Program-made: the position numbers and the translations under genes | From: Mucilaginibacter auburnensis | Lineage (GTDB): Bacteria > Bacteroidota > Bacteroidia > Sphingobacteriales > Sphingobacteriaceae | DNA length: 64,000 nucleotides | Direction of reading: 5' to 3' | Assembly: GCF_002797815.1 (NCBI RefSeq) | Contig: NZ_PGFJ01000002.1 | Coordinates: 806,001-870,000, forward strand | The notes under the pieces: generated by a model | Database searches by the model: none | The model's input: the letters and a program-made list of their open reading frames with translations, nothing else | Told to the model about the DNA's origin: nothing | Shown: positions 55,001 through 63,367 of the stretch, piece after piece | Layout of the letters: every line of letters starts with the position of its first letter | Numbering within the stretch: position 1 is the stretch's first letter

Positions 55001-57196
55001 TTGCTATTTGGTAATCAGGGTTTGAATGCGCGTAATTTAAATTTAACTAATTCAGATCAGGTTTTGAGTGTTAACAGCAGTTCTACCGAGATGAACTCGC
55101 CTATTACCGTTAACTTTCGCAACTTCCATATAGAAACGCTTACCACTATAGCACAACAGGATTCGTTACAGGTGGGCGGTGTAATAAACGGACAGGCCCG
55201 CGTGAGCGACTTTAACGCATCGCAGCAATTTACCGCTGATATGAACATTGCCGACTTTAGCTTTAAAGGCGATACCGTTGGCAACATTGCTATAAAAGCC
55301 AATAACCAAAGCGCCAATGCCATTGCAACTAATGTAAGCATAACCGGTAAAGGCAACCAGGTTGACCTGAACGGTTTGTATTATACCGAACCAAGCGGCA
55401 ACCTGGACATGACGCTAACCATTGTAAAGCTGAATATGAAAAGTATTGAAGGCTTTAGCTTTGGGTCCATACGCAATGCCAGTGGAGATATTACCGGTAC
55501 CCTGCGCATAACAGGTAATACCAGTGCCCCGGCTGTACGCGGCGATGTAAACTTTAACAATGTTGGGTTCAATGTATCTATGCTCAACTCGTATTTCAGA
55601 ATGCCGCGCGAGCGCATAACCTTTAACGAAGAAGGCATAGCTTTTAACGATTTCACGCTGATAGATTCTACCAACAATAAGGCGGTTATAAGGGGTAGCC
55701 TTTTTACCAAAACATTTACCGATTACAGGTTTGGCCTGGATATATCTGCTAAAAATTTCAGGGTGATGAACTCAACCCGTGCAGATAACAAACTTTACTA
55801 TGGTAAACTATTTTTAGATACCGAGATCAAAATTCGTGGAACGCAGGCATTGCCGGTCGTAGACGCTAACTTAACGGTAAACGAACAAACAGACCTTACC
55901 GTGGTATTACCTTCCAGCGACCCCGGCATTGAAGACAGAAAAGGTGTTGTTGAGTTCTTTGACGAAAGTAACCAGAAGTTAGATTCCATATTGGCGGCTC
56001 GCCAGCTGGATTCATTAAAACAATCTGAACTTACGGGTATGGATGTTTCGGCAACCATCGTCATCAAAAAAGAAGCTAACTTTAATATTGTTATTGATGA
56101 GCGCAACGGCGACGTAGTTCGTTTACGCGGATCAGCTAACTTAAATGGCGGTATTGACAAGAGCGGTAAAACCAGCTTAACAGGAACCTACGAAGTTGAA
56201 GAGGGATCATACAACCTTTCATATGCTACCGTAAAACGTACATTCATTTTCAAAAAAGGCAGTACCATTACATGGACCGGCGACCCAACCAGTGCTAATG
56301 TTGACCTTACCGCTACCTATGTTGCCAATGTTCCGCCAATTGACCTGGTGGCCGACCAATTAGGCGGATCTGAAAACCAGATCCAATACAAACAGAAGCT
56401 GCCTTTCAACGTGAACCTGAGCATGCGGAACGAATTAATGAAACCAACTATTGGTTTTGACATTGTTCTACCTGACAGTACTTACACGGTATCGCAAACG
56501 GTTGTGAATACGGTAAACGCGCGGCTGGCCCAAATAAGGCAAGAGCCAAGCGAAATGAATAAACAGGTATTGGGCGTATTGGTACTGGGCCACTTTATTG
56601 GAGAGAATCCGCTGGCCAGTAAGGGCGGTAGTACCGGTGTAAATGGTATGATCAGAAACAGCGTGAGCGGTTTATTGTCTGACCAGTTGAACCGTTTAGC
56701 AGGCGACCTGATACAAGGGGTTGATCTGGATTTCGGTCTTAACTCCGGGGCTGATTATTCATCGGGTGTTGAAACCAACCGTACCGACCTGAATGTGGGC
56801 CTATCAAAACGCTTCCTTGATGACAGGCTAACGGTATCTGTGGGTAACAATTTTAACCTGGAAGGTGCACAGCAGGGCGAAAAAACCACTAACATCGCAG
56901 GTAATCTTTCGGTAAACTATAAGTTGAGTAAGGATGGTAGATATACCCTCCGCGCCTACCGTCGTGAACAATACGTGGTTATACAAGGACAAATTATTGA
57001 AACAGGTGTTGGCTTTACCCTAACGGTTGATTATAACCGCTTTGCTCAGATCTTTAGACGCAGCAGGGAAGACAGGGAAGCACGCAAACGATACAAAGAA
57101 GAAAAAAAAGAGCGTGAAGCCAAAGAGGAGCGCACAGAAGAAGCTCAGAAAAGAGAAGCTGTTAAAGCAGATTCCGTAAGAAGCGGGCAACAATAA
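52058..57196 (+). CDS. tamB: TamB-like translocation and assembly module protein (DUF490)
   Basis: A 1712-residue protein with an N-terminal anchor (LKTLLWIIGGIITLLLLVVV, residues 9-28), an AsmA-like region, and a C-terminal DUF490/TamB domain (about 1290-1660; LTGTYEVEEGSYNLSYATVKRTF). The start is a TTG at 52058 because no ATG precedes the anchor and a stop lies at 52016-52018. A charged Arg/Glu/Lys tail ends the protein (from about residue 1670). It should bridge the membranes and move lipid or assemble outer-membrane proteins with TamL, encoded 68 bp downstream. Confidence 0.9.
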   Translation: MGRFGRIALKTLLWIIGGIITLLLLVVVLIQVPAVQNFVKNKAVTFLQNKIHTKVEIGHISLGLPKLLVLENVYFEDQQKDTLIAGDKLKVDISMLKLLKNQVEVNEINLQGITTKIYRGKDSVFNFDYIIKAFAGEQKKEPKPEDTTSTMKFSVDKVILDRINVAYKDLTTGNDVKFYLGHFDTRIKDFDLDKMKFTIPRINLSDVNARIIQTPAGSTIAQTAAVDTAVTPLNLDLSLGTIDFSKIKLDYRSNEMDASVDLGKFLVEMDKIDLKNQNVVVNNIELNNTSAALRFAKPTTVAKAAEKAVKKLDTLASNPNKSAWRASLNRIKLTGNDIKFDNDAQAPLRKGMDFAHMHLRDLNIDLSDLAYSPDTIAGKVNQVTFNEKSGLVIKNFRTQFLYGPKSAYLNDLLLETPQTVIQKELQVSYPSIDAISKNIGDLYLKANLNGSKLGLRDVLLLMPTMSSMEPFKSSPNSVIRINGQVTGKVNNLNIPNLEVSGFGSTRIAASAKLRGLPDMNKAYFDINIRDFRTTSSDIARLVPKGTIPPNVSIPPSMALKGNFKGSMNSFNTRLNLRSSYGAADLVAAVRNLNNKKAATYTADLKANQLNIGALTKQPQTVGMVTMTAKVKGSGIDPKTASLVLDGNVASAYVKGYTYKNLNLKATGTNGSYSAKATMRDPNITFSLDAKANMNKKYPAVSGTFMLDSIDLQKLGFTKDVMRIHGKIVADVPTANPDYLNATIKASDLLIVNKDQRIRMDTISLISTATADSSTLALKSSILTANMSGKYQLTQIGTALQDVINKYFDTGLATTGKATVVANKPGYQPQQMRFAMRVVKTPLLQQFAPDLKQLDPIALTGRFDSSTGELIVNGSIPKVVYGTSIINNTKLNINTANNALNYSLTADEIKPSPSIDLLNTSVTGSAQNNKLNVNLQVRDVNKKERYRIAGALSILPNEYQFSFANDGVLLNYVAWTVNPDNALLFGNQGLNARNLNLTNSDQVLSVNSSSTEMNSPITVNFRNFHIETLTTIAQQDSLQVGGVINGQARVSDFNASQQFTADMNIADFSFKGDTVGNIAIKANNQSANAIATNVSITGKGNQVDLNGLYYTEPSGNLDMTLTIVKLNMKSIEGFSFGSIRNASGDITGTLRITGNTSAPAVRGDVNFNNVGFNVSMLNSYFRMPRERITFNEEGIAFNDFTLIDSTNNKAVIRGSLFTKTFTDYRFGLDISAKNFRVMNSTRADNKLYYGKLFLDTEIKIRGTQALPVVDANLTVNEQTDLTVVLPSSDPGIEDRKGVVEFFDESNQKLDSILAARQLDSLKQSELTGMDVSATIVIKKEANFNIVIDERNGDVVRLRGSANLNGGIDKSGKTSLTGTYEVEEGSYNLSYATVKRTFIFKKGSTITWTGDPTSANVDLTATYVANVPPIDLVADQLGGSENQIQYKQKLPFNVNLSMRNELMKPTIGFDIVLPDSTYTVSQTVVNTVNARLAQIRQEPSEMNKQVLGVLVLGHFIGENPLASKGGSTGVNGMIRNSVSGLLSDQLNRLAGDLIQGVDLDFGLNSGADYSSGVETNRTDLNVGLSKRFLDDRLTVSVGNNFNLEGAQQGEKTTNIAGNLSVNYKLSKDGRYTLRAYRREQYVVIQGQIIETGVGFTLTVDYNRFAQIFRRSREDREARKRYKEEKKEREAKEERTEEAQKREAVKADSVRSGQQ

Positions 57197-57264
57197 TGCG
57201 GTAGGCTGAGTGAGGAGTTTACATGCCCTCATCTTCACAATCGCGTTTAAGTGAATTTTGATCT

Positions 57265-59562
57265 ATGACAAAAAATTTAAAATACCTTTTAATTTTAGCG
57301 CTGGCCTTACATGCCTGCAGCAATACCAAATACCTGCCTAAAAATGAGAAATTGTATACAGGCGCAAAGGTGGAGATTGCTGCAGATAGTAATACCACAA
57401 AAAATGAGCGCACGGTTTTAACCGATGACCTGAAAGCGTTGGTAAGGCCCAAACCCAACTCTTCTATATTAGGTTTGCGCGTAAAACTATGGATCTATAA
57501 CAAAACCCGCACCACTAAAACCAAAGGCATTAAACATTGGCTGAACACAAAATTTGGCGAACCACCTGTTTTGGTGAGCACGGTTGACCTGGAAAAGAAC
57601 AGCACCATTATGCAAAATCGTTTGCAAAATGTAAGCTATTTTCAATCGCAGGTAAGTGGCGATACAGTTAGTAAAGGTCAATCTGCAAAGGCGGTATTTA
57701 CGGCTGTGCCTGGCCCGGGGTATAAGATAAGAAAGGTTATTTTCCCTCAGGATGGAGGCGTATTAGATACCGCCGTTGCTGTTACAGCCGACGAGACCCT
57801 GCTAAAACCAGGCGATAAATATAACCTTGATGTGATCAAAAATGAACGCCTGCGTATTGATACACGTTTAAAAGAAAAAGGGTTCTTTTATTTTTCTGAT
57901 GATGACCTGATATTACGTGTTGACAGCACGGTAGCCAATCATCAGGTAGATATGTATGTTAGGGTGAAGAACACAACCGCCGACAGAGCCCGCCGTGTTT
58001 ACACAATTAACAACCTGTTTGTTTATCCAAGCTATTCGTTGGCTGATACCGCCCGTAAAAAAGATTCGGTCATTAACTATGCCTGGTATAAAGTAATCGA
58101 TCCGCGCAAGTCAATTACCCCTTATGTATTTAAAAACACGGTATTGATGCACCCGGGAGAGCCTTACAACCGCACCAAACACACCAACAGCCTTAACCGT
58201 TTTATTAACCTTGGGCCGTTCAGGTATGTTAAAAATCAGTTTGAAGATGTATCTGCTGATTCTTCCAAGCTGGACGTTTATTATTTCCTTACCAAGTATC
58301 CTAAAAAGTCGTTACAGTTTGATGTATTGGGACGTACCACATCAGCTAACTTTACCGGTACGCAGGTAAGCATCAACTGGAAAAACCGGAACGCTTTCAG
58401 GGCGGCAGAAACGTTAACCATATCTTTATTTGGTAGTTCAGACGTACAGATCTCCGGGCAGAACAGTGGCTATAACGTGTATCAGTTAGGTGGTACAGCA
58501 ACGCTATCATGGCCCCGCTTTATCAGCCCGATAGAACCTAAAAATGATAACGCCTACATCCCTCGTACTAACCTTACGTTAGGCTACACGTTGATCAACC
58601 GTACCAAGTTGTATACGTTAAGTTCTTTCAACGGATCATTTGGTTATTCATGGAAATCAGATCCTTACCGCCAGCACGACCTTAACGTGATCAACATTAA
58701 TTACGTAAGGCCGGAGAATGTAAGTAAGGAGTATCGCGATAGCATTACCAGCACCGGCAATCCAACATTACTGCATGTTATTGACCCGCAACTTACATTT
58801 GGCCCAAGCTATAGTTACACCTATACCAACACAATGGAAACCAACCGTACTAACACCTGGTACTTTAATACCAAGGTTAGCATGTCGGCAAATTTACTGG
58901 GCTTAGTTACAGGGGCAGACACCCTGGCGGGCAAGGTGCGTACCATTTTCGGCACGCCATTCAATCAGTATGTGAAACTGGAAAATGAGTTCAGGTACTA
59001 CCACAAATTAGGACCAAAAAGCACCATTGCCGCACGGTTAATTGGCGGATTGGGCCTTCCTTACGGCAACTCCACCATTATGCCGTACAGTCAGCAATTC
59101 TTTATTGCAGGAACCAACAGCTTACGCGGTTTCAGGGCACGTTCATTCGGTCCGGGTACTTATTATTTCCCTAACGAGTTGCGCGGTAAAACCGGCTTTT
59201 TGCCTGATGCCTCCGGTGATATTAAACTGGAAGCTAACGTAGAGTGGCGCCCTAAACTGTTCAGCATAGTATATGGTGCTGTGTTTATGGATGCAGGTAA
59301 CATCTGGAACCTTAACTCGCAGGCCGGCTTACCGGGCGGTGCATTCAGTAAAAACTTTTTTAAAGAGTTTGCAGTAGATGCCGGCGTGGGTTTACGTTTT
59401 GATGCAAGTGTATTGGTACTGCGTACCGACCTGGGTTTCCCACTTCGTAAACCATGGCTGCCTGATGGTCAGCGTTGGGTAATCAACCAAATAGATTTTG
59501 GCAACAGCGCGTGGCGCAGCCAAAACCTGGTGTTCAATTTGGCTATAGGTTATCCATTCTAA
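57265..59562 (+). CDS. tamL: Omp85-family lipoprotein (TamL-like)
   Basis: A 765-residue protein of the BamA/TamA family with a lipobox ending at Cys18 (LALALHACSN). POTRA-like repeats occupy about residues 30-330. The C-terminal barrel (about 360-765) includes GTNSLRGFRARSFGPG, the conserved lid/loop segment of Omp85 proteins. It is a lipidated variant of TamA, as described in Bacteroidota. It lies 68 bp after TamB, and the two should work as one envelope complex. Confidence 0.9.
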   Translation: MTKNLKYLLILALALHACSNTKYLPKNEKLYTGAKVEIAADSNTTKNERTVLTDDLKALVRPKPNSSILGLRVKLWIYNKTRTTKTKGIKHWLNTKFGEPPVLVSTVDLEKNSTIMQNRLQNVSYFQSQVSGDTVSKGQSAKAVFTAVPGPGYKIRKVIFPQDGGVLDTAVAVTADETLLKPGDKYNLDVIKNERLRIDTRLKEKGFFYFSDDDLILRVDSTVANHQVDMYVRVKNTTADRARRVYTINNLFVYPSYSLADTARKKDSVINYAWYKVIDPRKSITPYVFKNTVLMHPGEPYNRTKHTNSLNRFINLGPFRYVKNQFEDVSADSSKLDVYYFLTKYPKKSLQFDVLGRTTSANFTGTQVSINWKNRNAFRAAETLTISLFGSSDVQISGQNSGYNVYQLGGTATLSWPRFISPIEPKNDNAYIPRTNLTLGYTLINRTKLYTLSSFNGSFGYSWKSDPYRQHDLNVININYVRPENVSKEYRDSITSTGNPTLLHVIDPQLTFGPSYSYTYTNTMETNRTNTWYFNTKVSMSANLLGLVTGADTLAGKVRTIFGTPFNQYVKLENEFRYYHKLGPKSTIAARLIGGLGLPYGNSTIMPYSQQFFIAGTNSLRGFRARSFGPGTYYFPNELRGKTGFLPDASGDIKLEANVEWRPKLFSIVYGAVFMDAGNIWNLNSQAGLPGGAFSKNFFKEFAVDAGVGLRFDASVLVLRTDLGFPLRKPWLPDGQRWVINQIDFGNSAWRSQNLVFNLAIGYPF

Positions 59563-59802
59563 AAGCTAAGTGTTACAGCAACAAAGATGTAATACTTGAA
59601 CAGGTTTACTTGATAAACACTTTAATTCAAGTATTTATCAAAACGCCATGTAACAATATGCAATAACTTCAGGGTCAGTATTTCTAAGTTCAAATTACTA
59701 TTAACGCACTGACCTTAAGAGATTAAAAAAAATACATTTTGTGTAACATGCAATGGAACCTATTTCAGCATTTATTCACCCCAGAGTTGAGACGATGAGC
59801 GT

Positions 59803-60065
59803 TCACAATGCCAATGTGTTCAGCTTTTTCTCGACCAAAACCCTACAAGCTTTTATGTAACTGTAATTCACTATAGCTAAAAATATCAAAATTGCTGCCA
59901 TAGCTACCGGGCTAAGACTTTTTATACTGGCGAATTCTTTATGCCCGTTAGCTTCGTCAATTAAGTTAGGCACGTACATAAACACCTGCAACAGCATGAG
60001 CGGAACAACGGTTTGATTAATAATATGAACCTTAAAAAGCGAGCTTTTACCTTTACTAACTTTTA
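59803..60065 (-). pseudogene. C-terminal remnant of a frameshifted membrane protein
   Basis: The frame below 60063 stays open from the stop of the preceding part to a TGA at 59803. It encodes ADNLKVSKGKSSLFKVHIINQ then MLLQVFMYVPNLIDEAN and a hydrophobic helix (AMAAILIFLAIVNYSYIKA) ending RVLVEKKL. The frame is shifted relative to the PadR-associated gene at 60063-60497. A single indel would join them into one protein of about 230 residues with further membrane helices. Confidence 0.6.
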
Positions 60066-60497
60066 AGTTATCTGCAATAAAGCATAAGCGTAAATAACAG
60101 GCGATACAGCCAAAACAAAAACAGAGAGACCAAAAGCCAAATGCAATGTTTTACTATTTACAATTGTTGATGCAGCCATTAAAACTATAACCGCTATTAT
60201 TAATGTCCTCCAATTAAAAGCACCTTTCAGGTATTTAAAAAATATGTCGCGGACATAGTTACGATGTAGTTTTTCCTGGTTTTTGGCCAGATCTTCAATA
60301 CCACTGCAACCTCCGAAATGATTATCAACTACCTGCTGAAACAATTTATCTGTTGATAACGTGTTGCCCTCCGCTCGTCTATTTTCTATTGCAGTGAGTA
60401 TGTGATCTAATAACTCATCATATATCTCCTGGTACTTCAGATCGTATATATTCATTCGCTCTGCTACCCATGCGCGTTCATCTTGTGTAATGTTCAT
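60063..60497 (-). CDS. PadR-associated membrane protein, probably truncated by frameshift
   Basis: A 144-residue frame. The first 80 residues are soluble and charged (ERAWVAERMNIYDLKYQEIYDELLDHIL), then two hydrophobic helices follow. It starts by overlapping the PadR stop by four bases (ATGA), so it is translationally coupled. In Bacteroidota, PadR regulators are often paired with a membrane protein of this form about 220-230 residues long. This one stops early; the rest is in another frame downstream. Confidence 0.7.
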   Translation of the reverse strand: MNITQDERAWVAERMNIYDLKYQEIYDELLDHILTAIENRRAEGNTLSTDKLFQQVVDNHFGGCSGIEDLAKNQEKLHRNYVRDIFFKYLKGAFNWRTLIIAVIVLMAASTIVNSKTLHLAFGLSVFVLAVSPVIYAYALLQIT

Positions 60498-60832
60498 TTG
60501 GTTGCCGGTTTAAGGTTTAAAATATTTTGTAACTGATCAATAAACGCACGGGCTTCATCCAGCTTATTGTTTACCTGGATACCACCCTCTTCGGTAAGTT
60601 TGTAGTACTTTCGTGCTCGTCCATCAACAATTTGCGTAAAAGTTTCTAAAAAACCCTCTGCCTCCATTTTATGCAAAGCCGGATACAAAGCTCCCTCAGT
60701 GAGCATAATTTCTCCGGCAGTTAACTCCTTAACTTTTTGCGTTATTTCATAACCATACATTTGGTTATTACCTTCCAGTAATTTTAAAATAATGGTCTGC
60801 AAAGTTCCTTTTAACAGCATATTTGAATTCAT
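60494..60832 (-). CDS. PadR-family transcriptional regulator
   Basis: A 112-residue PadR regulator. It has the winged helix core LLKGTLQTIILKLLEGNNQMYGYEITQKVKE, LTEGALYPALHKMEAEGFLE and RKYYKLTEEG. The ATG at 60832 is only 4 bp from a candidate -7 box, so the ATG at 60820 (MLLKG) may be the true start. It would repress its own operon. Overlap with the next gene is 4 bp. Confidence 0.9.
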   Translation of the reverse strand: MNSNMLLKGTLQTIILKLLEGNNQMYGYEITQKVKELTAGEIMLTEGALYPALHKMEAEGFLETFTQIVDGRARKYYKLTEEGGIQVNNKLDEARAFIDQLQNILNLKPATK

Positions 60833-60836
60833 AAAA

Positions 60837-60844
60837 CAAATATA
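60837..60844 (-). promoter_or_regulatory. Candidate -7 box (TATATTTG) of padR
   Basis: On the minus strand TATATTTG matches TAnnTTTG in a very AT-rich stretch with TATATA runs (60841-60880). It ends 4 bp before the ATG at 60832, so the transcript may be leaderless or start at the second Met. Confidence 0.4.
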
Positions 60845-60885
60845 TTATTTTTTATATACATAAGTAAATTATATATATAAAAAAA

Positions 60886-60924
60886 TGTACAAAAAAAGCT
60901 ACTTCCATATTAAGAAGCAGCTTT
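60886..60924 (-). terminator. Terminator of the hydrolase/dioxygenase operon
   Basis: On the minus strand AAAGCTGCTTC pairs with GAAGTAGCTTT (one mismatch), with a T-run after it. It lies about 75 bp past the stop of the hydrolase gene. Confidence 0.75.
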
Positions 60925-60996
60925 CGTATTTGAGTTTCACCCGGAAAATCTTTTAACAAGTATTTTATACGCAGAAACCATTTTTAATAATAATGT

Positions 60997-61623
60997 TCAG
61001 GCATTGAATACAACGCTGCCGGCCAGCTCAATTTCTTCCTGCCAGATGCTGTGCGGCTTATCAGGATATACTTTTAAGGTAACATTAGCGCCCAGCCCTT
61101 CCAGCACTTCAACCGACTCCTCTACTCTTTTTAACGGCACATGCGCGTCATGGTCTCCGGTAGTGATCAGTATAGGTGTACCACTAAAATCACCTTTGTA
61201 CCTGTCCGTCACTAACCGCTCTCCTATCAGTCCGCCTGTGTAAGCAATAGCACCACCGTAGCGCTTTGCATTACGTGCCACATACTCCAGTGTTAAACAT
61301 GCCCCCTGCGAGAATCCCGCGAAGTAAATATGCTCTGACGCTATGCCTTCTTGCTCTATCTTTTCAACCAAAGCGCCTATCTGCTCTAAAGCAGAATCAA
61401 GTGCGGGTTGGTTTTGTTGCTCGGGTGCCATAAAGCTGTATGGGTACCAGCTGTTGTTAGTAGCTTCGGGTGCATATATGGCGGTATCTTTCAAGTTGAA
61501 TACATTAGCCAACCTTATAATGTCGGCAGCAGAACCGCCCCTGCCATGTAGCATAACGAGGGCGGCTTTTGCCTGAGCTGCCGGCGTACCGGCAGCTGTA
61601 TAGTTATTTTGATGTGTGTACAT
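60997..61623 (-). CDS. Phospholipase/carboxylesterase-type hydrolase (MhqD-like)
   Basis: A 208-residue alpha/beta-hydrolase. It has LHGRGGSAADIIRLAN at the start, the nucleophile elbow GFSQGACLT, an Asp in TTGDHDAHVP and a His in PDKPHSIWQ. The family includes MhqD of Bacillus, encoded beside the MhqO dioxygenase and induced by quinones. It starts 2 bp after the dioxygenase stop, so both are one operon. The assignment as MhqD-like is by gene order and family. Confidence 0.82.
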   Translation of the reverse strand: MYTHQNNYTAAGTPAAQAKAALVMLHGRGGSAADIIRLANVFNLKDTAIYAPEATNNSWYPYSFMAPEQQNQPALDSALEQIGALVEKIEQEGIASEHIYFAGFSQGACLTLEYVARNAKRYGGAIAYTGGLIGERLVTDRYKGDFSGTPILITTGDHDAHVPLKRVEESVEVLEGLGANVTLKVYPDKPHSIWQEEIELAGSVVFNA

Positions 61624-61625
61624 TA

Positions 61626-62561
61626 TTAGTCTAATTTAGGTAAAACAGCTTCTATCTCGTCTCTGCGGCTTTCATATTGAGCTGGCAGTTTTAAGTGGCT
61701 ACCCAATTCTGCCACTGGTTCGTCAACATCAAAGCCCGGGTTATCAGTAGCTATCTCAAACAACACGCCACCCGGTTCGCGGAAGTACAATGAGTAGAAA
61801 TAGTTACGGTCTATTTTCTCGGTGATGTGCAAGCCATGGGCAAGTACCTTATCTCTAAACTGCATCAAAATTTCTTCATTCTCCACCCTGAAGGCTACGT
61901 GATGTACGCTGCCACCGGCTACATGTCCGGCTACTTCGCCAGCCACTTCAACCAGGTCAACAATGTTGGCGGTGTCTGCTGCATCGGTTACAAAGCGGTA
62001 ACGGTTAACATTTTGTTCCAGTAAACGGTAGCCAAACACCTTGGTTAATACGTCAGCAGTAGGCTGCATTTTGTTGGTAGTAATAGTAATGCTATGGAAA
62101 CCTTTTACCGCGTTCTCAGCTTTTATCTCATCAGTTTCCCATCCTTTGCGGTTATCTTGGTTTTTAGATTCTATCAACTCAAATTTAAGTCCGTCCGGAT
62201 CTAAAAAGGTAAGGTACCTTTCACCAAATTTCTCAGCTACTTTGTTATAGATGACATTGTTGTCTTCCAAACGTTTTTGCCAGAAATCTAAACTTCCTGC
62301 AGGCACAGAGTAACCTATCTCGGTAGCTTGTCTTGCGCCTCTTCTGCCCTGCATTATATTGGCCCAAGGGAAGAAGGTAAGTATGGTGCCCGGTGTACCG
62401 TATTCATCGCCATAGTAAAAGTGGTAGGTTTCAGGGTCGTCAAAGTTTACGGTTTTTTTAACCATACGTAAGCCCAAAACTTTACTATAAAAATCAAAAT
62501 TGCGTTTGGCATTGCCTGCTATTGCAGTGATATGGTGTATGCCGTTGATTGTATTTTTCAT
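61626..62561 (-). CDS. Ring-cleaving dioxygenase (MhqO-like)
   Basis: A 311-residue glyoxalase-fold protein with two vicinal-oxygen-chelate modules. GIHHITAIAGNAKRNFDFYSKVLGLRMVKKTVNFDDP is the N-terminal module, and HSITITTNKMQPTADVLTKVFGY and FREPGGVLFEIATD belong to the second. The metal ligands (His and Glu) fit. Relatives are hydroquinone-specific dioxygenases. It is the first gene of a two-gene operon. Confidence 0.88.
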   Translation of the reverse strand: MKNTINGIHHITAIAGNAKRNFDFYSKVLGLRMVKKTVNFDDPETYHFYYGDEYGTPGTILTFFPWANIMQGRRGARQATEIGYSVPAGSLDFWQKRLEDNNVIYNKVAEKFGERYLTFLDPDGLKFELIESKNQDNRKGWETDEIKAENAVKGFHSITITTNKMQPTADVLTKVFGYRLLEQNVNRYRFVTDAADTANIVDLVEVAGEVAGHVAGGSVHHVAFRVENEEILMQFRDKVLAHGLHITEKIDRNYFYSLYFREPGGVLFEIATDNPGFDVDEPVAELGSHLKLPAQYESRRDEIEAVLPKLD

Positions 62562-62604
62562 GATCTTTTTTATTTTAAATAGTGATTGTTTAATTATTAC
62601 ACTA

Positions 62605-62612
62605 CAAAGGTA
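62605..62612 (-). promoter_or_regulatory. -7 box (TACCTTTG) of the mhqO/mhqD-like operon
   Basis: On the minus strand TACCTTTG matches TAnnTTTG. Transcription should begin near 62599-62600. Confidence 0.55.
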
Positions 62613-62633
62613 TAGCTGCTAATAACCCTGCCA

Positions 62634-62649
62634 CTTGATGTACATCAAG
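62634..62649. promoter_or_regulatory. Perfect FNR/CRP-type palindrome
   Basis: CTTGATGTACATCAAG is a perfect 16-bp palindrome containing TTGAT-N4-ATCAA, the consensus for FNR-like regulators. Its centre is about 42 bp upstream of the predicted transcription start of the mhqO-like gene. Confidence 0.6.
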
Positions 62650-62673
62650 AAATAAAAACATCGCTAATTTTAA

Positions 62674-62681
62674 TATCTTTG
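62674..62681 (+). promoter_or_regulatory. -7 box (TATCTTTG) of tRNA-Arg
   Basis: TATCTTTG matches TAnnTTTG and ends 10 bp before the tRNA 5' end. Confidence 0.6.
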
Positions 62682-62691
62682 CCTCCAAACT

Positions 62692-62763
62692 GCTCCCGTA
62701 GTTCAATGGATAGAATTATGGTTTCCGGTACCATCGATATGAGTTCGAATCTCGTCGGGAGCA
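62692..62763 (+). tRNA. tRNA-Arg (CCG)
   Basis: A 72-nt cloverleaf. The acceptor arm is GCTCCCG/CGGGAGC, the anticodon stem ATGGT/ACCAT holds the loop TTCCGGT with anticodon CCG, and the T-loop is TTCGAAT. The discriminator is A and CCA is not encoded. Confidence 0.95.
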
Positions 62764-62765
62764 CA

Positions 62766-62800
62766 AAAAGCCACCTTCAAAAAGTGGCTTTTCCTTTTTT
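62766..62800 (+). terminator. Terminator of tRNA-Arg
   Basis: AAAAGCCAC (62766-62774) pairs with GTGGCTTTT (62784-62792), followed by CCTTTTTT. Confidence 0.85.
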
Positions 62801-63006
62801 ACCCTCACCCGAACCGAACTAAAAATTCTTATTCATAATTAGATTTAAAAGTTAAAATCTCAAATTAAACCCATTTCTCTAATCACTTTTTAATAAAATT
62901 TTAACATAGCAGGTCTTTTACCAAATAAAATATTTCCAAACAGTCATTTTTTCATACGATTTGCATGTTTTAACATATTTTTAAAACACAAAACAGCATT
63001 ATTGGT

Positions 63007-63014
63007 TATATTTG
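63007..63014 (+). promoter_or_regulatory. -7 box (TATATTTG) of the small protein gene
   Basis: TATATTTG matches TAnnTTTG and ends 11 bp before the ATG at 63026. It shows that an in-frame TTG at 63002 is upstream of the transcript start. Confidence 0.5.
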
Positions 63015-63025
63015 CCGCTGTGACA

Positions 63026-63367
63026 ATGTTCAACTATTTTAGAAAAGGATATCTGAGGTCGGTATTGCAGATCATGCTGATAGCATTATTCGCTATCAAG
63101 TCATGCGATCTGCTGATCAGCTACTATTCTGCTCAAAATAAAGCTGCAATGATAGAAAATATTGCAGATGACGACAGCAATGATGTTAGCGAGGATAGCT
63201 TTGAAAAAATAGACAAAAAACTATATTCAGGTTTTGAAACCAGCTTTTCTTTCTCGTCACTCCAGTGGGTAAAGCATCTCCCTGCCCCTAAATGCCTATA
63301 TAGTTTCAGCATATTTAAAGAGCCGTTACGCGTGGTTCTCACCCCTCCACCAAATTCTGTATCTTAG
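63026..63367 (+). CDS. Small conserved-looking protein with TPPPN C-terminus
   Basis: About 113 residues. An N-terminal hydrophobic segment (SVLQIMLIALFAIKSCDLLI) could be a signal or anchor. An acidic patch DDDSNDVSEDSFEK follows, and the C-terminus reads LRVVLTPPPNSVS. Small proteins with a TPPPN end occur ahead of transporter genes in Bacteroidota, but no function is known to me. It lies 137 bp upstream of an ABC exporter gene. Confidence 0.55.
   Translation: MFNYFRKGYLRSVLQIMLIALFAIKSCDLLISYYSAQNKAAMIENIADDDSNDVSEDSFEKIDKKLYSGFETSFSFSSLQWVKHLPAPKCLYSFSIFKEPLRVVLTPPPNSVS

Noticed and set aside
63002..63025. TTG start for the small TPPPN protein
   Set aside because: It lies upstream of the -7 box TATATTTG, so it would not be in the transcript. 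The ATG at 63026 is preferred.
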